Positions 1 through 11,451 of a stretch of 64,000 nucleotides of DNA are shown one piece after another (the stretch's first letter is position 1; each line of letters opens with the position of its first letter). A model generated the notes under the pieces. The model was given only the letters and a program-made list of their open reading frames with translations. It was not told the DNA's origin and searched no databases. Origin of the DNA: Orobanche coerulescens (taxonomy: Eukaryota > Streptophyta > Magnoliopsida > Lamiales > Orobanchaceae); the NCBI GenBank assembly GCA_033398695.1, contig CM065803.1, positions 100,614,001 to 100,678,000 on the forward strand, given 5' to 3'. Both the position numbers and the translations under genes were made by a program.

Positions 1-867
1 GCTACATGAACAACCAGGTTTAGAATTCTAACGGGACGGGGGGGAAATTGTCGTTAATCATCATTTCTACCATATGGTGTTAATCGACGAACATGTAATA
101 GGTTGAGCTTTCGGGTGTGGTCGTTCGAGCCGTTGTATTATCAAGGGAGTAACTCTCGTCGGATTTGAGGCACGTGAATCTTGCTCGAACCTTACGTCTT
201 GAAATTTCAGAATATTGCATGTGTTACTATCTCTGGAATGGTGCTCATCTTGTTTATCTTGTCCGGAGTATTCCTGAGTAGATACTTCCGTGACCCTTGA
301 CTGCGGCCTTGGGAGTTTATATGTTGATATATATTGCGGAACTGTGTTGCGGGATAAAACCTGAATGGTACCCACGTTCGGAGTATTCCTATGTAGATAC
401 TTCCGTGACCCTTGGTTGCGACCTTGGGAGTTTATGTGCTGATAAAAGAAACGTCGTTGAATATTCGGTGATAACCTTGTTCTCTAAATTTATCTGATTC
501 TATCGATGAAATTGGTTCGATCTGTGTGACCTAAGTTGACTGACACGATACGTCGTGTCAGGCAAATTTGTTGAATATGTGCAGGACATTCCCGAAGGTT
601 CCGGTCAGGCTTGAGCAGTGTTGGGAAGAAGGCCTGTTAATTTCTTAAACTAAATTTGAATAATCCACGTTGTGTAATAACCGTATGAACGGACATTATT
701 CCCTTTTGTATTTCGCTTTGTACGAATACTTTCATTAGAATATTTCCGCAAACTACTCGTTGAATAAATTGTTTTAAAACCGCTTTTAAAAAAAAAAAAC
801 TCGCCTTGTGGGTCCCACACAGGATTCACGACACTGTGGCGTCACGGTTTATTTTGGTGGCGTTACA
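1..867 (+). repeat. Gypsy-1 5' LTR, 3' part (cut by window edge)
   Basis: This stretch matches 7141-7970 almost base for base, so it is the 3' part of the 5' long terminal repeat of a Ty3/Gypsy element. It ends in GCGTTACA at 867 and is followed at once by a primer-binding site. Inside are two copies of a roughly 60-bp unit (about 262-322 and 379-438), a perfect 9-bp inverted repeat (540-548 with 553-561) and a possible 3' splice site (AG at 583-584). Relative to the 3' LTR it has about 46 extra bases near 230-275. Short open frames here are not genes. Confidence 0.93.
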
Positions 868-872
868 GAACA

Positions 873-884
873 TGGTATCGGAGC
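873..884 (+). other. Gypsy-1 primer-binding site (tRNA-iMet)
   Basis: TGGTATCGGAGC lies five bases after the 5' LTR end. It is complementary to the 3' end of plant initiator tRNA-Met (usual TGGTATCAGAGC) with one difference. This is where minus-strand DNA synthesis would be primed, and it fixes the LTR boundary and the plus orientation. Confidence 0.88.
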
Positions 885-1091
885 TGAAAACTCACGTGGA
901 AAGTTTTATCAAAATATTTTGAAAACGTTTTACCTTCAAAAGTCCAACACTCCTGGCGACCGTAACTCCTCGAGGAATGTCGAGGTAAAATACACGTAAA
1001 CTCTTGAGAATCAGGTATAATGTTTGAATTCAGTAAGAACTCAGAGAATGTTTGTACTAAACTAACCTTCTAGATCGAACAGTCATCACTA

Positions 1092-2195
1092 ATGGCACGT
1101 CGTGGAGCTATAAGGAACGCAAACGATGCACAGGGTTCCGCTATGAATCAGCAGGAAGACAGGAACACCAGTGAAACTAATCCAACCGGAAATCAGCCAC
1201 CGCCCGTTAATCAGAACGAACAGGAGGTGGAAAACCAGAACAACAGGGGATTGGATCCAGCCTTCGTTCATACCCTCGCCCAGTCCATTGCTATAGGAAT
1301 CGCTCAGGTCAATTGGGCAGAACGGGTACCAGTCATTAACATAGAAGAGAACACCGGGAAGGACTGTTGGCTGGGAGAGATGCTGAAGGCCAGACCGCCA
1401 TTATTCAACGGATCAGGGGATAAGCATGTGGACGATTGGATCTCCGATATGGAGACTGCCTTCGAGGTGATCGGTTGCCTAGTGAACCGAAAAGTACCGC
1501 TTGGTATCAACCAGCTCCGTGACACCGCAGCCCGATGGTGGAGGACCTATAAGCTAGAGGACAGAGTAGTCAGATGGACCGAGTTTTCCAAACTATTGAG
1601 GGACGAGTACTGCCCTGGGTCAGCTCAGACTGCTCGAGCATGGAGTTTCTTCAGTGCAGGACCTCAGAACTTACCAGTACTAGAAATCATTCGAGCTTAC
1701 AGGACCGAACTAAGCTATGTCGCACAGATGGTTCCATCCGAAGATCAACGAATTTGCCACCTTGCTCAACGGTTGCCGGAAGATGTTCAACGTTACGCGG
1801 CTGGGTTTCACTGCACCACTCTGAGGGCATATGAGGAGGTAGTCACAGCATACGCCGGTACGGTTGTCAGTTCGGATACCGGGCATAACCAAAAGAAGCA
1901 GAAGACATCTAATCAGTCTGGGAGCACCAGCAGAATGAACTAGGGAATTGGGTTCTCCTCTAAATCAGCAACTTCATCCCAACAGAAAGGAGCATCTAAC
2001 GGGCCCTCTCGCTGGAGCTGTTTCAATTGTGGCATAGCGGGGCATACCATGAGTTAGTGTCGTAAGGCGTCTACAAAGTGTTTTTCATGCGGAAGGGGTG
2101 GGCACATGTCTCGCTACTGTTCATGGATCAAACCTACACCAAATTCAGCTCCTCAGAGTCAGCAAGGCTCGGTATAGACATCCAGAGCATCCGCC
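1092..2195 (+). pseudogene. gag: Gypsy-1 gag (nucleocapsid polyprotein), broken
   Basis: The frame opens at ATG 1092 and encodes 283 residues before TAG at 1941. The same frame continues through TAG at 2055 and 2175 into protease, so this was one gag-pol frame. The retrotransposon gag core is recognisable: residues WWRTYKLEDRVVRWTEF, then YCPGSAQTARAW. Two CCHC zinc knuckles follow the first stop, at about 2019-2060 (CFNCGIAGH) and 2079-2120 (CFSCGRGGHMSRYC). The 2055 stop falls inside the first knuckle. Gag packages element RNA into cytoplasmic particles. Three in-frame stops make it nonfunctional. Confidence 0.88.
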
Positions 2196-4102
2196 ATGTC
2201 CGATTATCGATCCCCACCTTACCAAACTCCTCCATACGGTGCCGGGAGAGGACGTTGGTACGGGGGAGGCACTGCACCCTACTCGGTAACACTGCCATCC
2301 CGCGTGTTCGAACTGAGAGCTACTGATGACGAGACTGCACCTGCTGTCTCAGGTACACTTCTTATTAAGTCCCAGCCTGTTCATGTACTGTTGGATACAG
2401 GAGCGACCCATTCGTTTATATCCTTGGAATGTGTTAACCATTTGAATCTTCCTTGTATACCTTGTGAATCTTTTACTGTTAAGCTACTCGAGGGTAGTAA
2501 GGTGCGGGGTAATTTGGAAGTTCGAAACTGCCCGATCCGCATCGATAATCAGGGCTGGACAGCAAATCTCATGGTTTTTCCACTCCAGAACGAAGACGTT
2601 ATTTTGGGTATGGACTGGATGACATTGCACAGGATGGTATTAGACACCTATCACCTGACAGTTTCCACTACCACTCATGACGGTGCCACTCACATAATCA
2701 GAGGCCGAGAACACTTTAGTACTAAGGGGTCCCTCAGTATCCTTACAGCAGGAGTATCTTGTGACGATCGGGGAACATATTATTGGTGTTATATTCTTCA
2801 GCAGGACACATCACATCTGTCGGTTGCTAATATTTCCACGGTGAGCGAATTTCCGGACGTTTTTCCCGATGAATTACCATGGTTGCCGCCACAACGGGAG
2901 GTCGATCTCTCGATTGAACTTGAGCCAGGAACGACGCCTATCTCCAAAGCACCATACAGGATGGCACCAGTCGAGATGAAGGAATTGAAGTTACAACTCG
3001 AAGAATTGCTGAGGAAGGGGATCATTCGTCCGAGCACTTCGCCATGGGGTGTGCCGGTCCTTTTTGTAATGAAAAAGGACAACTCCCTGTGCCTGTGTAT
3101 CGATTACAGAGAACTAAATAAAGTCATTATTAAGAACCGTTACCCACTTCCGAGGATTAATATTTACTGGATCAACTACAGGGAGCGACTGTGTTTTTAA
3201 AGATCGATTTACGTTTTGGATATCACCAATTGAGAATTCGAGAGGAGGATATTCCCAAGACCACATTTCGATCAAGATACGGACACTACGAGTACATGGT
3301 GGTGTCGTTTGGCTTGACTAATGCCCCAGCCGTTTTTATGGAATTGATGAACAAGATAGAATTTCTCGATAAGTGTGTGGTAGTCTTTTTTGACGACATT
3401 TTGATCTATTCCCGGAGCCGACAGGAGCATGAGGAACACTTGAGGCAGGTGTTGAGTGTTTTGAGGCAACACCAACTTTATGCTAAACTTTCTAAATGTG
3501 AGTTCTGGATGCCGGAGGTCACCTTTTTGGGACATGTAATTTCAGCAGAAGGCGTTAAGGTAGACCCCCAGAAGATCGAGACAGTTATGAGTTGGGAGCC
3601 ACCAAGAAACGTCAAGGAGGTGAGGAGTTTTCAGGTATTGGCAGGATATTATCGACGGTTTGTCAAGGCTTTTTCTTGTATTGCTCATCCATTGACGAAT
3701 CTACTAAGGAAAAGTACCAAGTTTGTCTGGACAACAGATTGTCAAGAGAGCTTCAACGAACTGAAGAGGAGGCTGACTACTGCTCCAGTACTGGTACTGC
3801 CGCAGGGCACGGAAGGATTCGTAATATGCACTGATGCGTCTAAGCATGGACTTGGATGTGTATTCATGCAAAATGACAGAGTTATTGCATACGCCTCTCG
3901 ACAACTTAAACCATATGAGGTGAACTATCCAACGCACGACTTGGAACTGGCTGCGGTGGTCCACGCCCTTAAGATTTGGAGACACTACCTTTATGGGGTT
4001 ACCTGTAAGATTTTTACGGACCACAAGAGTTTAAAATATATTTTCACCCAGAGAGAGTTAAACATGAGGCAGACGCGTTGGCTGGAGCTAATCAAGGATT
4101 AA
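2196..4102 (+). pseudogene. pol: Gypsy-1 protease, reverse transcriptase and RNase H, broken
   Basis: Two overlapping frames (2196-3200 and 3191-4102) are one enzyme region separated by a 1-nt frameshift near 3165-3171. The aspartic protease motif is [13 protein letters not shown] (DTG). RT begins at about [14 protein letters not shown]. The catalytic YxDD box reads [11 protein letters not shown], so the usual Ile is Phe but both Asp are kept. RNase H follows with [13 protein letters not shown] and DHKSLKYIF. The frame ends at TAA 4100-4102, just before the connection domain (SYHPGKANV). This is a typical chromovirus order. Old and inactive, given the frameshift and stops. Confidence 0.9.
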
Positions 4103-5711
4103 GATGTGGAGATTTCATATCACCCTGGAAAGGCCAACGTCAATGAGTCAGAAAACTACACAGGAGATGACACTATCCGGTTTAACGGTACAATCAGAAT
4201 TGTAGAAAGATCTAAGGAGAAATGGCATAGAAGTATGGATACAACACCGCCAGGGACAGTTGTGCCCAATTAACATTCATTCATCCTTTCTAGACGAGAT
4301 ACGCCTAGCACAAATGGAAGACCCGGAACTTCGTGCGATCGACGCAAGGGCCGAATGGGGGATTATTTCAGACTACAGGATATAAGGGAACTTGGTGAGG
4401 TTTAAGAACAGGATTTGTATTCCACCGAATGATGAGCTTAAAAAAACTATACTCAAGGAAGCTCATTCTACTCTCTATTCGGTACATCCCGGGGCGAGCA
4501 AAATGTATAAGGACCTGCGGAAGAGCTTCTGGTGGAAGAACATGAAGCAGGAGGTAGCGAGGTTCGTTGCTCGATGTATGACATGTCAATAGGTGAAAAT
4601 TGAACACCACAGGCCGGCCGGAATCAAGCAGCCCTTACCCATTCCGGAATGGAAATAGGAGAGCATATCAATGGACTTTGTCACCAAGTAACCAGTGACG
4701 GCGGGAGGAAAAGACACGATATGGGTCATTGTAGACCGACTGATGAAGTCGGCACATTTCATTTCAATTCAGGAGACCACCAAAACAGAGCAGCTGGCCA
4801 CCATCTTTATCCGGGAAATCGTGAGACTACATGGCGTTCCCTCGAGAATCATATCAGATAGAGACACTAGGTACGTGTCCCGCTTCTGGAAGGTTGTCCA
4901 CAAGGCTATGGGTACTCAGCTACATTTCAGCACGACCTATCACACTCAAACAGATGGACAGACAGAACATACTATACAGACCCTGGAGGATATATTAAGA
5001 GCATGTGTACTCGATTGGGGTAAGGATTGGGCCACACACCTCTGTTTGGCGGAATTTCCATACAACAACAGCTGGCATGCAAGCATAGACATGGCACTCT
5101 TCGAGGCCTTGTACGGTAAGAGGTGCAAGTCTCCCCTATGTTAGGATGATGCGTCCGATGTCGTCGTTACTGAGTTGGATCTGATCCAAGAATCTATTAA
5201 GAAGATTTCCATTGTTCGAAAACACATGTTGGCAGCTCAGAGCCGCCAAAAGTCATATGCTATGGACCGCCAGCGACCGTTGGAATTTATGGTCGGGGAC
5301 CACATTTGGGTCAAAGTATCGCCGATGCGGGGTGTTCGACGCTTCGGCCAGAAAGGTAAATTGAGCCCGAGATTTATTGGCCCGTTTGAAATACTAGACC
5401 GAGTTGGTAAACTCGCTTATCGACTAGCGTTGCCATCATCATTAGACGGAGTGCATAACGTCTTCCACGTTTCCCAACTGAGGAAGTACGTGTACGACCC
5501 AAGCCACAAGATTAATTTCGAGGAGGTAGATATTTCTAATAATGCTACCTTTAGAGAAGTCCCAACCGCGATTTTGCATCGACGCGTAAAGACACTAAGG
5601 AATAAGGCCATACCTCTTGTAAAAGTTCAATGGTCACACCATGGCATGGAAGAAGCGAGTTGGGAGATCGAGACGAGCATGAGGAAGAATCATCCCGAGT
5701 TATTTTCTTAG
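4103..5711 (+). pseudogene. pol: Gypsy-1 integrase with chromodomain, broken
   Basis: The HHCC zinc domain is at 4392-4592 (HPGASKMYKDL, then CMTCQ). The core keeps its acidic residues in VIVDRLMKSAHF, IISDRDTRYVSRFW and DGQTEHTIQTLED. The last open block (5175-5711) has the GPFEILDRVGKLAYRL box and ends in a chromodomain (ILHRRVKTLRNK, VKVQWSHHGMEEASWE), which marks a Tekay/Del-type chromovirus. In-frame stops are at 4590, 4656, 4689 and 5142. Those at 4590 (Gln context) and 5142 (Trp context) fit C-to-T or G-to-A transitions. The piece between RNase H and the zinc domain is badly degraded. Integrase would insert the cDNA; this copy cannot. Confidence 0.88.
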
Positions 5712-5730
5712 TTTCGGGATGAAACTATTT

Positions 5731-5745
5731 TTAAGGGGGGTGGTA
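5731..5745 (+). other. Gypsy-1 polypurine tract
   Basis: A purine-rich run (TTAAGGGGGGTGGTA) immediately precedes the 3' LTR, the place of the plus-strand primer. It fixes the left edge of the 3' LTR at 5746. Confidence 0.75.
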
Positions 5746-6085
5746 TGTAATACCACCAGTATTACATGCTGTTTCACGTTGAGCGATCGTTTCTATTTCT
5801 ACTATTTAATAAATAAATGTACTCCATCGCGATAAACGTATTTTTGAATGATATGTTCGTACTGTATTATCATGAATAAAGCTTGTCCACACCTGTTATT
5901 CTTGTAATGTGATTGTGTGATGGTTGATGATTTGTCGGTGACATACCTTGATGTCGTTGGGCAATTATCGGTGCGAATATGATGGTGGCCAATGTCTTGT
6001 TCCCCGAGAAATTACTCGACGAGATTGAGAGGGAGTTGCGTTATAAGGAATTAATGTGATAATAACTTAGTGAACAAACTGAACC

Positions 6086-6365
6086 TTACGTACGTTAAAG
6101 ATTATACCTTACGTACGTAATGCAGTCTTTGGTCTACGGATAAGGAATCTTCGTCGGATGGTACGCATTTTCAGGCCAACTTTCGGAGCGATAACGATAG
6201 GCAAGTCAACGGGTGCTACGTACGTTAGCCGACTTTCGTTACGTACGTAACGATGTGTGTGATTTAGTCTAGTTAGTTCTGAGTTTTCCTTACGTACGTT
6301 AAGATTTCTACATAACGTACGTAACAGGGCTTACGTACGTAAAACTTCAGGCCTAACGTACGTAA
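6086..6365 (+). promoter_or_regulatory. Array of eight ACGTACGT palindromes in Gypsy-1 U3
   Basis: Eight copies of (T)TACGTACGTAA or close variants start at 6086, 6109, 6216, 6238, 6290, 6313, 6331 and 6354. Most are perfect palindromes. Spacing is irregular (about 20 to 107 bp), so this is not a simple satellite. The position upstream of the presumed transcription start suggests protein-binding sites. ACGT-core sites are typical of plant bZIP factors, but which factor binds is not known from sequence. Confidence 0.8.
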
Positions 6366-6595
6366 AGCCATTCTGAATTTAGAAAAGGACACCCGCCCTT
6401 TCATTTCTACCGACCCAAAAATCACCCCTTGCTCTTGTATACTATCCTCTACCTTTCCTAAATCAATTTTAGCTTCCCTAATCAAGTGCTATCCTATTGG
6501 AGTGAGTTGATCAAGCTCCAGAGAAGGTTTTGAAGGCGCTACCCTCTCGTTCTTCGTCATCCTTCGTCGTTCTTCATCGTCTCTTGTCAATTAAG

Positions 6596-7692
6596 GTAAG
6601 TTTATCGAATCTTGAACTCATTTTAGTGTTGTTATACGAGTCATACTAAATTTCGGATGCCTTGGGTAGTTTAGAACTTTCAATAATGATCGGACCGGTG
6701 AAAAACTATCACAATTGTTAATCGATGCCTATCAAGCTAGTAATTGGAATGGATGATGGTAGTACACGTAGTTGGATGGAAAAACTCATAATCGAATTTG
6801 TTATTCACCAACACCTTAGAATCATCTTGTTGAAGATTGCAATTATAATCCTATTACCATATTGTAAAACCCGTTGATAATTCCTTGATGAGCTAACTAA
6901 CGATTATCAAATCGGATAGGTATTCAAACATGTTAGGATTTCGGAGAATTAGTGCTTAATCGTTCTATTCTAGAAATTCAAATTGAAGTTAGTGATGTAA
7001 TTACGGTGGCCATTAGCCATAATCACAACGTAGGAATGTTGTATTAGAACATTGATCAACGAGATGATAAATTGTAAAATGGCGAACCGAGGAATTTAGT
7101 AATATGCTTTGTGGTAAAAAACAGAGAATATCGATCTCGGTAACATGAACAACCAGGTTTAGAATCCTAACGGGATGGGGGGAAATTTTCGTTAATCATC
7201 GTTGCTACCATAAGGTATTAATCGACGAACATGTAATAGGTTGAGCTTTCGGGTGTGATCGTTCGAGCCGTTGTGTTATCAAGGGAGTAACTCTCGTCTG
7301 ATTTGAGGGAAGTGAATCTTGCTCGGACCTTACATCTTGAAATTTCAAAATATTGCATGTGTTACTATTTGTGGAGTATTCCTGAGTAGATACTTCCGTG
7401 ACCCTTGGTTGCGGCCTTGGGAGTTTATATGTTGATATATCTTGGGGAACTGTGTTGCGGGATAAAACCTGAATGGTACCCACGTCCGGAGGATTCCTTT
7501 GTAGATACTTCAGTGACCCTTGATTGCGACCTTGGGAGTTTATGTGCTGATAAAAGAAACGACGTTGAATATTCGGTGATAACCTTGTTCTCTGAATTTA
7601 TCTGATTCTATCGATGAAATTGGTTCGATTTGTCTGACCTAGGTTGACTGACACGATACGTCGTGTCAGGCAAATTTGTTGAATATGTGCAG
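6596..7692 (+). other. Putative leader intron in Gypsy-1 LTR
   Basis: A textbook donor (AAG|GTAAGT, GT at 6596-6597) and a candidate acceptor (GTGCAG|GACATT, AG at 7691-7692) bracket this stretch. A perfect 9-bp-stem hairpin lies about 20 bases before the acceptor. The same donor, tandem repeat, hairpin and acceptor order recurs in the other chromovirus LTRs here. Splicing is inferred only. Confidence 0.45.
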
Positions 7693-7970
7693 GACATTCC
7701 CAAAGGTTCCGGTCAGGCTTGAGCAGTGTTGGGAAGAAGGCCTGTTAATTTTTTAAACTAAATTTGAATAATTCACGTTGTGTAAGAACCGTATGAACGG
7801 ACATTATTCCCTTTTGTATTTCGGTTTGTACGAATGCTTTCATTAGAATATTTCCGCAAACTACTCGTTGAATAAATTGTTTTAAAACCCCTTTAAAAAA
7901 AACTCACCTTGTGGGTCCCACACGGGATTCACGGCACTGTGGCGTCCCGGTTTATTTTGGGGGCGTTACA

Positions 7971-8650
7971 GCAGCTTACCTAGGAGCTTTGAGAAGTTTC
8001 GCCTAAACTACAATATGAATCGTAGGGACTATACCTTGGCGGAATTGCTGACAGAGCTTCAAGCTGTGGAAGGTCTCTTCAGGCAAGGGTATCAAGTTCT
8101 TGCGGCTACTTGTGTTTCGACTTCTAAACCCAAATGGGGGGAAAAGGAGAAACAAGTGGGCCAGAAGCAAGTGGAAACTCTCAAGACAAAGAGCAAAGAT
8201 CCTCATACTGAGGCGAATAAAAAGCCAAAGGAAAAATGCTACAAGTGCGGTCAGAAAGGACATTTCAAAGCTACTGCCCTGCTCTTAAAAAAGATGTCTC
8301 GTGCATTAGTAGTCAAACATGTTTGGCAGCTTGTTCTTCCACTTCGTGGATAGTTGATTCAGGCTCCACTGATCATGTTTGCTTTGACTCGCATGGTTTT
8401 CAGGTAACCAAGCATCTTAGTGCAGGTGAGATCACCATTAACAGGGGTGATTATTCCAGGCTTATGGCTGTTGTAGTGGGAGTCGTGCAATTGAAGACTA
8501 GTGATAAATTATTAGTCCTTAATAATGTATTATGGGTGCCAGATTTTAGAATGAATTTAATTTCAGTTTCTAAATTGAGTTGTGATGGTTATTTAATTTC
8601 TTTTGATGATGATGCTATTATTAGAAGAAAAGTTCAAAGGTATCTATACT
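7971..8650 (+). pseudogene. Copia-0 gag C-terminus and protease, broken
   Basis: The element is entered in mid-gag because Gypsy-1 occupies its upstream part. The first frame (to 8353) holds a lysine-rich tract and a CCHC knuckle start (CYKCGQKGHFK) whose last Cys is lost through a frameshift near 8265. The second frame restores the context (SYCPAL) and carries the aspartic protease motif WIVDSGSTDHVC, followed by LNNVLWVPDFRMNLISVSKL, typical of Ty1/Copia. The methionines at 8015 and 8236 are internal, not real starts. Nonfunctional. Confidence 0.85.
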
Positions 8651-9726
8651 GATGGATTGTATGTCAATAATACTGCACAAACTCCCATATATAAACATAA
8701 ATCGCTTAATTCTTTGTCCAAACCTAAAAAGAGAAAAGAACCTTCAAGCATAAACCAAAATATCTGTGGCATCTACGGTGAGGTCATGTAAACCTTAGAA
8801 GAATTCAAAAGATTGGTAGATGATGGCTCATTGGACGACCTCCAAGTTGAGTCATTTCCAATTTGTGAATCGTGTCTGACCAAAAGGGTTTTTAGAACCA
8901 AGGGAAACCGTGCTCAGAACGTGTTAAAATTGGTTCATACGGATGTATGTGGTCCAATGAACATCCGGGCTAGATGTAGTTTCTAATAATTCATAACGTT
9001 TATAGATGATTATTCGAGATATGGATATATCTATTTGATTCGACGAAAGTCTGAAGCCTTTGATAAGTTCAGAGATTTCAAGGCTCAAACGGAGAAGCGT
9101 CATGGAAAGAGTAGCAAGGCACTACGATCTGATAGTGGTGGCGAATACCTTAGTGGAGAGTTTTTGGATTTCTTGGCAAATGAGGGGATTTCGTCCCAGT
9201 TCACTTCGCCGAGAACTCCACAACATAATGGTGTTGCTTAGAGAAGGAATATAAATCTTTTAGAAATGGTTAGGTCAATGATGAGTTATTCATATTTACC
9301 TATTTTGTTCTGGAGGTACGCCTTGGAAACATCGGCGTACATTCTAAACCTGGTTCCTTCAAAATCAGTTCCAAAAACACCAACAGAAGTGCGGAGTGGG
9401 CGAAATCCCAGTCTAGGACATTCTCGGATTTGAGGTACTCCAGCACTTGTGCTGAATAAGGAAGCTAATGAGTTGGCTTCTCGTACAGAGGTACGAGTGG
9501 TTGTAGGATACCCTAAGGGAACGGAGAGTGGCTTGTTCTATAGTCCCCAGGGTCAGAAGGTCATTGTTAGAACCAATACCCGATTCCTTGAAGAGGATTA
9601 CATGATTAGTCACAAGCCCATGAGTGAAATAATTCTGTAAGAGTTGAGGGACGAGACTACGTCTATACCAATTGTACAAGCACCAATTAACACTGCACCA
9701 CGTATTAATTTTGAAACTTTTACACC
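8651..9726 (+). pseudogene. Copia-0 integrase, broken
   Basis: Copia-type integrase remains in several frames: the zinc-domain end (PICESCLTKR, near 8866), the first catalytic Asp context (VHTDVCGPM, near 8937), and the core at 9035-9241 (RSDSGGEYLSGEFLDF, then TPQHNGVA). The codon that should encode the catalytic Glu in the usual NGVAERRN box is a TAG at 9239-9241, so the DDE triad itself is hit. Later pieces (9449-9640, GYPKGTESGLFYSP) are the conserved C-terminal box. More stops and frameshifts follow. Confidence 0.83.
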
Positions 9727-9736
9727 AACTTAGGAT

Positions 9737-11377
9737 TTGCCTTATCGTAGAGGGAGGGTTGTTCATCAACCGGACCAATTCATAGGCATGGGACAATCTT
9801 CGGACTCAATCCCAGGCAAAGATGAAACAGATCCCTGGACTTATAAGGAGACCATCCAAGATATAGATGCTGACTCCTGGCAAGTAGTAATGGAATCAGA
9901 ACTGGGATATATGGATTCTAATCAAGTGTGGAAACTAGTAGAACTACCTGATGGGGTACAAGCCATTGGGAGTAAGTCAGTCTACAAGCGAATGAAATGA
10001 GGTGACAAGAAGGTTGAAACCTTCAAAGCGAGGCTTTTAGCGAAAAGTTACACACAGAAAGAGGGTATTGATTATGATGAAACCTTTCCGCTGGTAGCCA
10101 TGCTTAAGTCAATCCAGATTCTTTTAGCTATAGCTGCGCATTTGAATCTGGAGATTTGGCAAATAGATGTCAAGACTGCAGTCTTGAATGGAAGTCTAGA
10201 CAAGGAAATCTACATGCGCCAACCGTAGGGATTCATTGCTGAAGGAGAAGAGGACTTAGTGTGCAAGCATCTAGATGTTGGAACACTCGATTTGACGAGG
10301 CACTCCAATCATATGGATTCATCCAATGTCCGAGTGAGAGTTGTGTGTATAATAAATGCGATGGAAATGTGTTGATGTTTCTTATACTATAAGTAAATGA
10401 TATCCTTCTGATGGGAAACAATGCGAGGGAGTTGTCGGACGTACGAGTATGGTTATCTAAGCAGTTCGATATGAAGAATTTGGGAGAAGTAGGACACATC
10501 CTTGGAATCAGGATCTTTCGTGAACGGAAGAAAAAGGATGTTGTTCCTATCTCAGGCATCCTATATTGATACAGTGCTAAAGCAGTTTAGCATGGAGAAT
10601 TTCAAGGAAGGTTTTCTACTTTATAGATATGGAATTCAACTATCTAAGGATATGTATCTCAAGACACAAAAAGAGATAGATGACATGAAGCTGGTCCATT
10701 ATGCGTCACTTGTGGGAAGCCTCATGTATGCTATGCTTTGCACTATGCCAGATATCTATCATGTTGTAGGCATGGTTGCTAGATATCAGTCGAACCTAGG
10801 ATTAGGACATTGGATTGCTGTCAAGCACATACTCAAGTACCTGATAAGCACTAGGGAGTATATGCTAGTATATCAATCAGGTAACCTATGTCCAGTGGGT
10901 TATACTGACTCAGATTTTTCATCAGACAAAAAGAAAAGTCCAAGTCTACTTCAGGTTATGTGTTTAGTTTGGGAGATGGAGCCATTAGTTGGAGGAGTGT
11001 GAAGCAAAAATACATCTCGGACTCTACCATGGAAGCCGAGTATGTGGCAGCCTCTTAGGCAGCCAAAGAGGCGGTATGGCTCAAGCACTTCCTGCAGGAC
11101 TTGGATGTGATTCCCGATTTGCCAAAGGGTATTACACTTTATTGTGATAATATCAGTGCAGTCGCAAATTCGAGGGAACCACGAGCCCGCAAGGCAAGTA
11201 AACATATCAACCGCAAGAACCACATCATATGACATCATAAAGAAAGGAGATGTAGTTGTAGCCAGGGTTACATCAGAAGATAATCTTGCTGATCCTTTCC
11301 CAAAAGGCCTACCTTCAAAAGGTTTTGAAAGGTATGGGGAAGAAATAGGATTACGGTGTATGACAGCATTGTTTTGA
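9737..11377 (+). pseudogene. Copia-0 reverse transcriptase and RNase H, broken
   Basis: The RT N-terminus is at 9737-10000 (WKLVELPDGVQAIGSKSVYKR), then AKSYTQKEGIDYDETF and WQIDVKTAVLNGSLDKEIYM. The YVDD active-site box is destroyed: the Tyr codon is TAA (10390-10392) and the first Asp is Asn (AAT, 10396-10398). A deletion removes the usual VCKLxxSIYGLKQASR block near 10265. RNase H is in 10502-11002 and beyond (VHYASLVGSLMYAMLCT, GYTDSDF, then ADPFPKGLPSKGFERY near 11290). It is the most decayed polyprotein in the window. Confidence 0.87.
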
Positions 11378-11440
11378 GTATAAATGGGAGAAACAAGAGA
11401 CTATAATAGAGTAGTATACTTAAAAGCATGCTTTGAGTAT

Positions 11441-11451
11441 AAGTAGGAGAT
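11441..11451 (+). other. Copia-0 polypurine tract
   Basis: AAGTAGGAGAT directly precedes the 3' LTR start TGTTACGG, matching the usual Copia polypurine tract position. Confidence 0.7.

Larger units (their letters stand above)
5746..7970 (+). repeat. Gypsy-1 3' LTR
   Basis: Starts TGTAATACC and ends GCGTTACA (TG...CA), 2225 bp. Its last 830 bp match the partial 5' LTR at 1-867. Landmarks in order are eight ACGTACGT-type palindromes (6086-6365), a strong 5' splice-site consensus AAG|GTAAGT at 6595/6596, a tandem duplicated unit (about 7370-7560), a perfect hairpin (7648-7669) and a possible 3' splice site at 7691-7692. The next base, 7971, is inside the Copia-0 gag, so Gypsy-1 probably inserted there. 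The matching left target site is outside the window. Confidence 0.92.
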
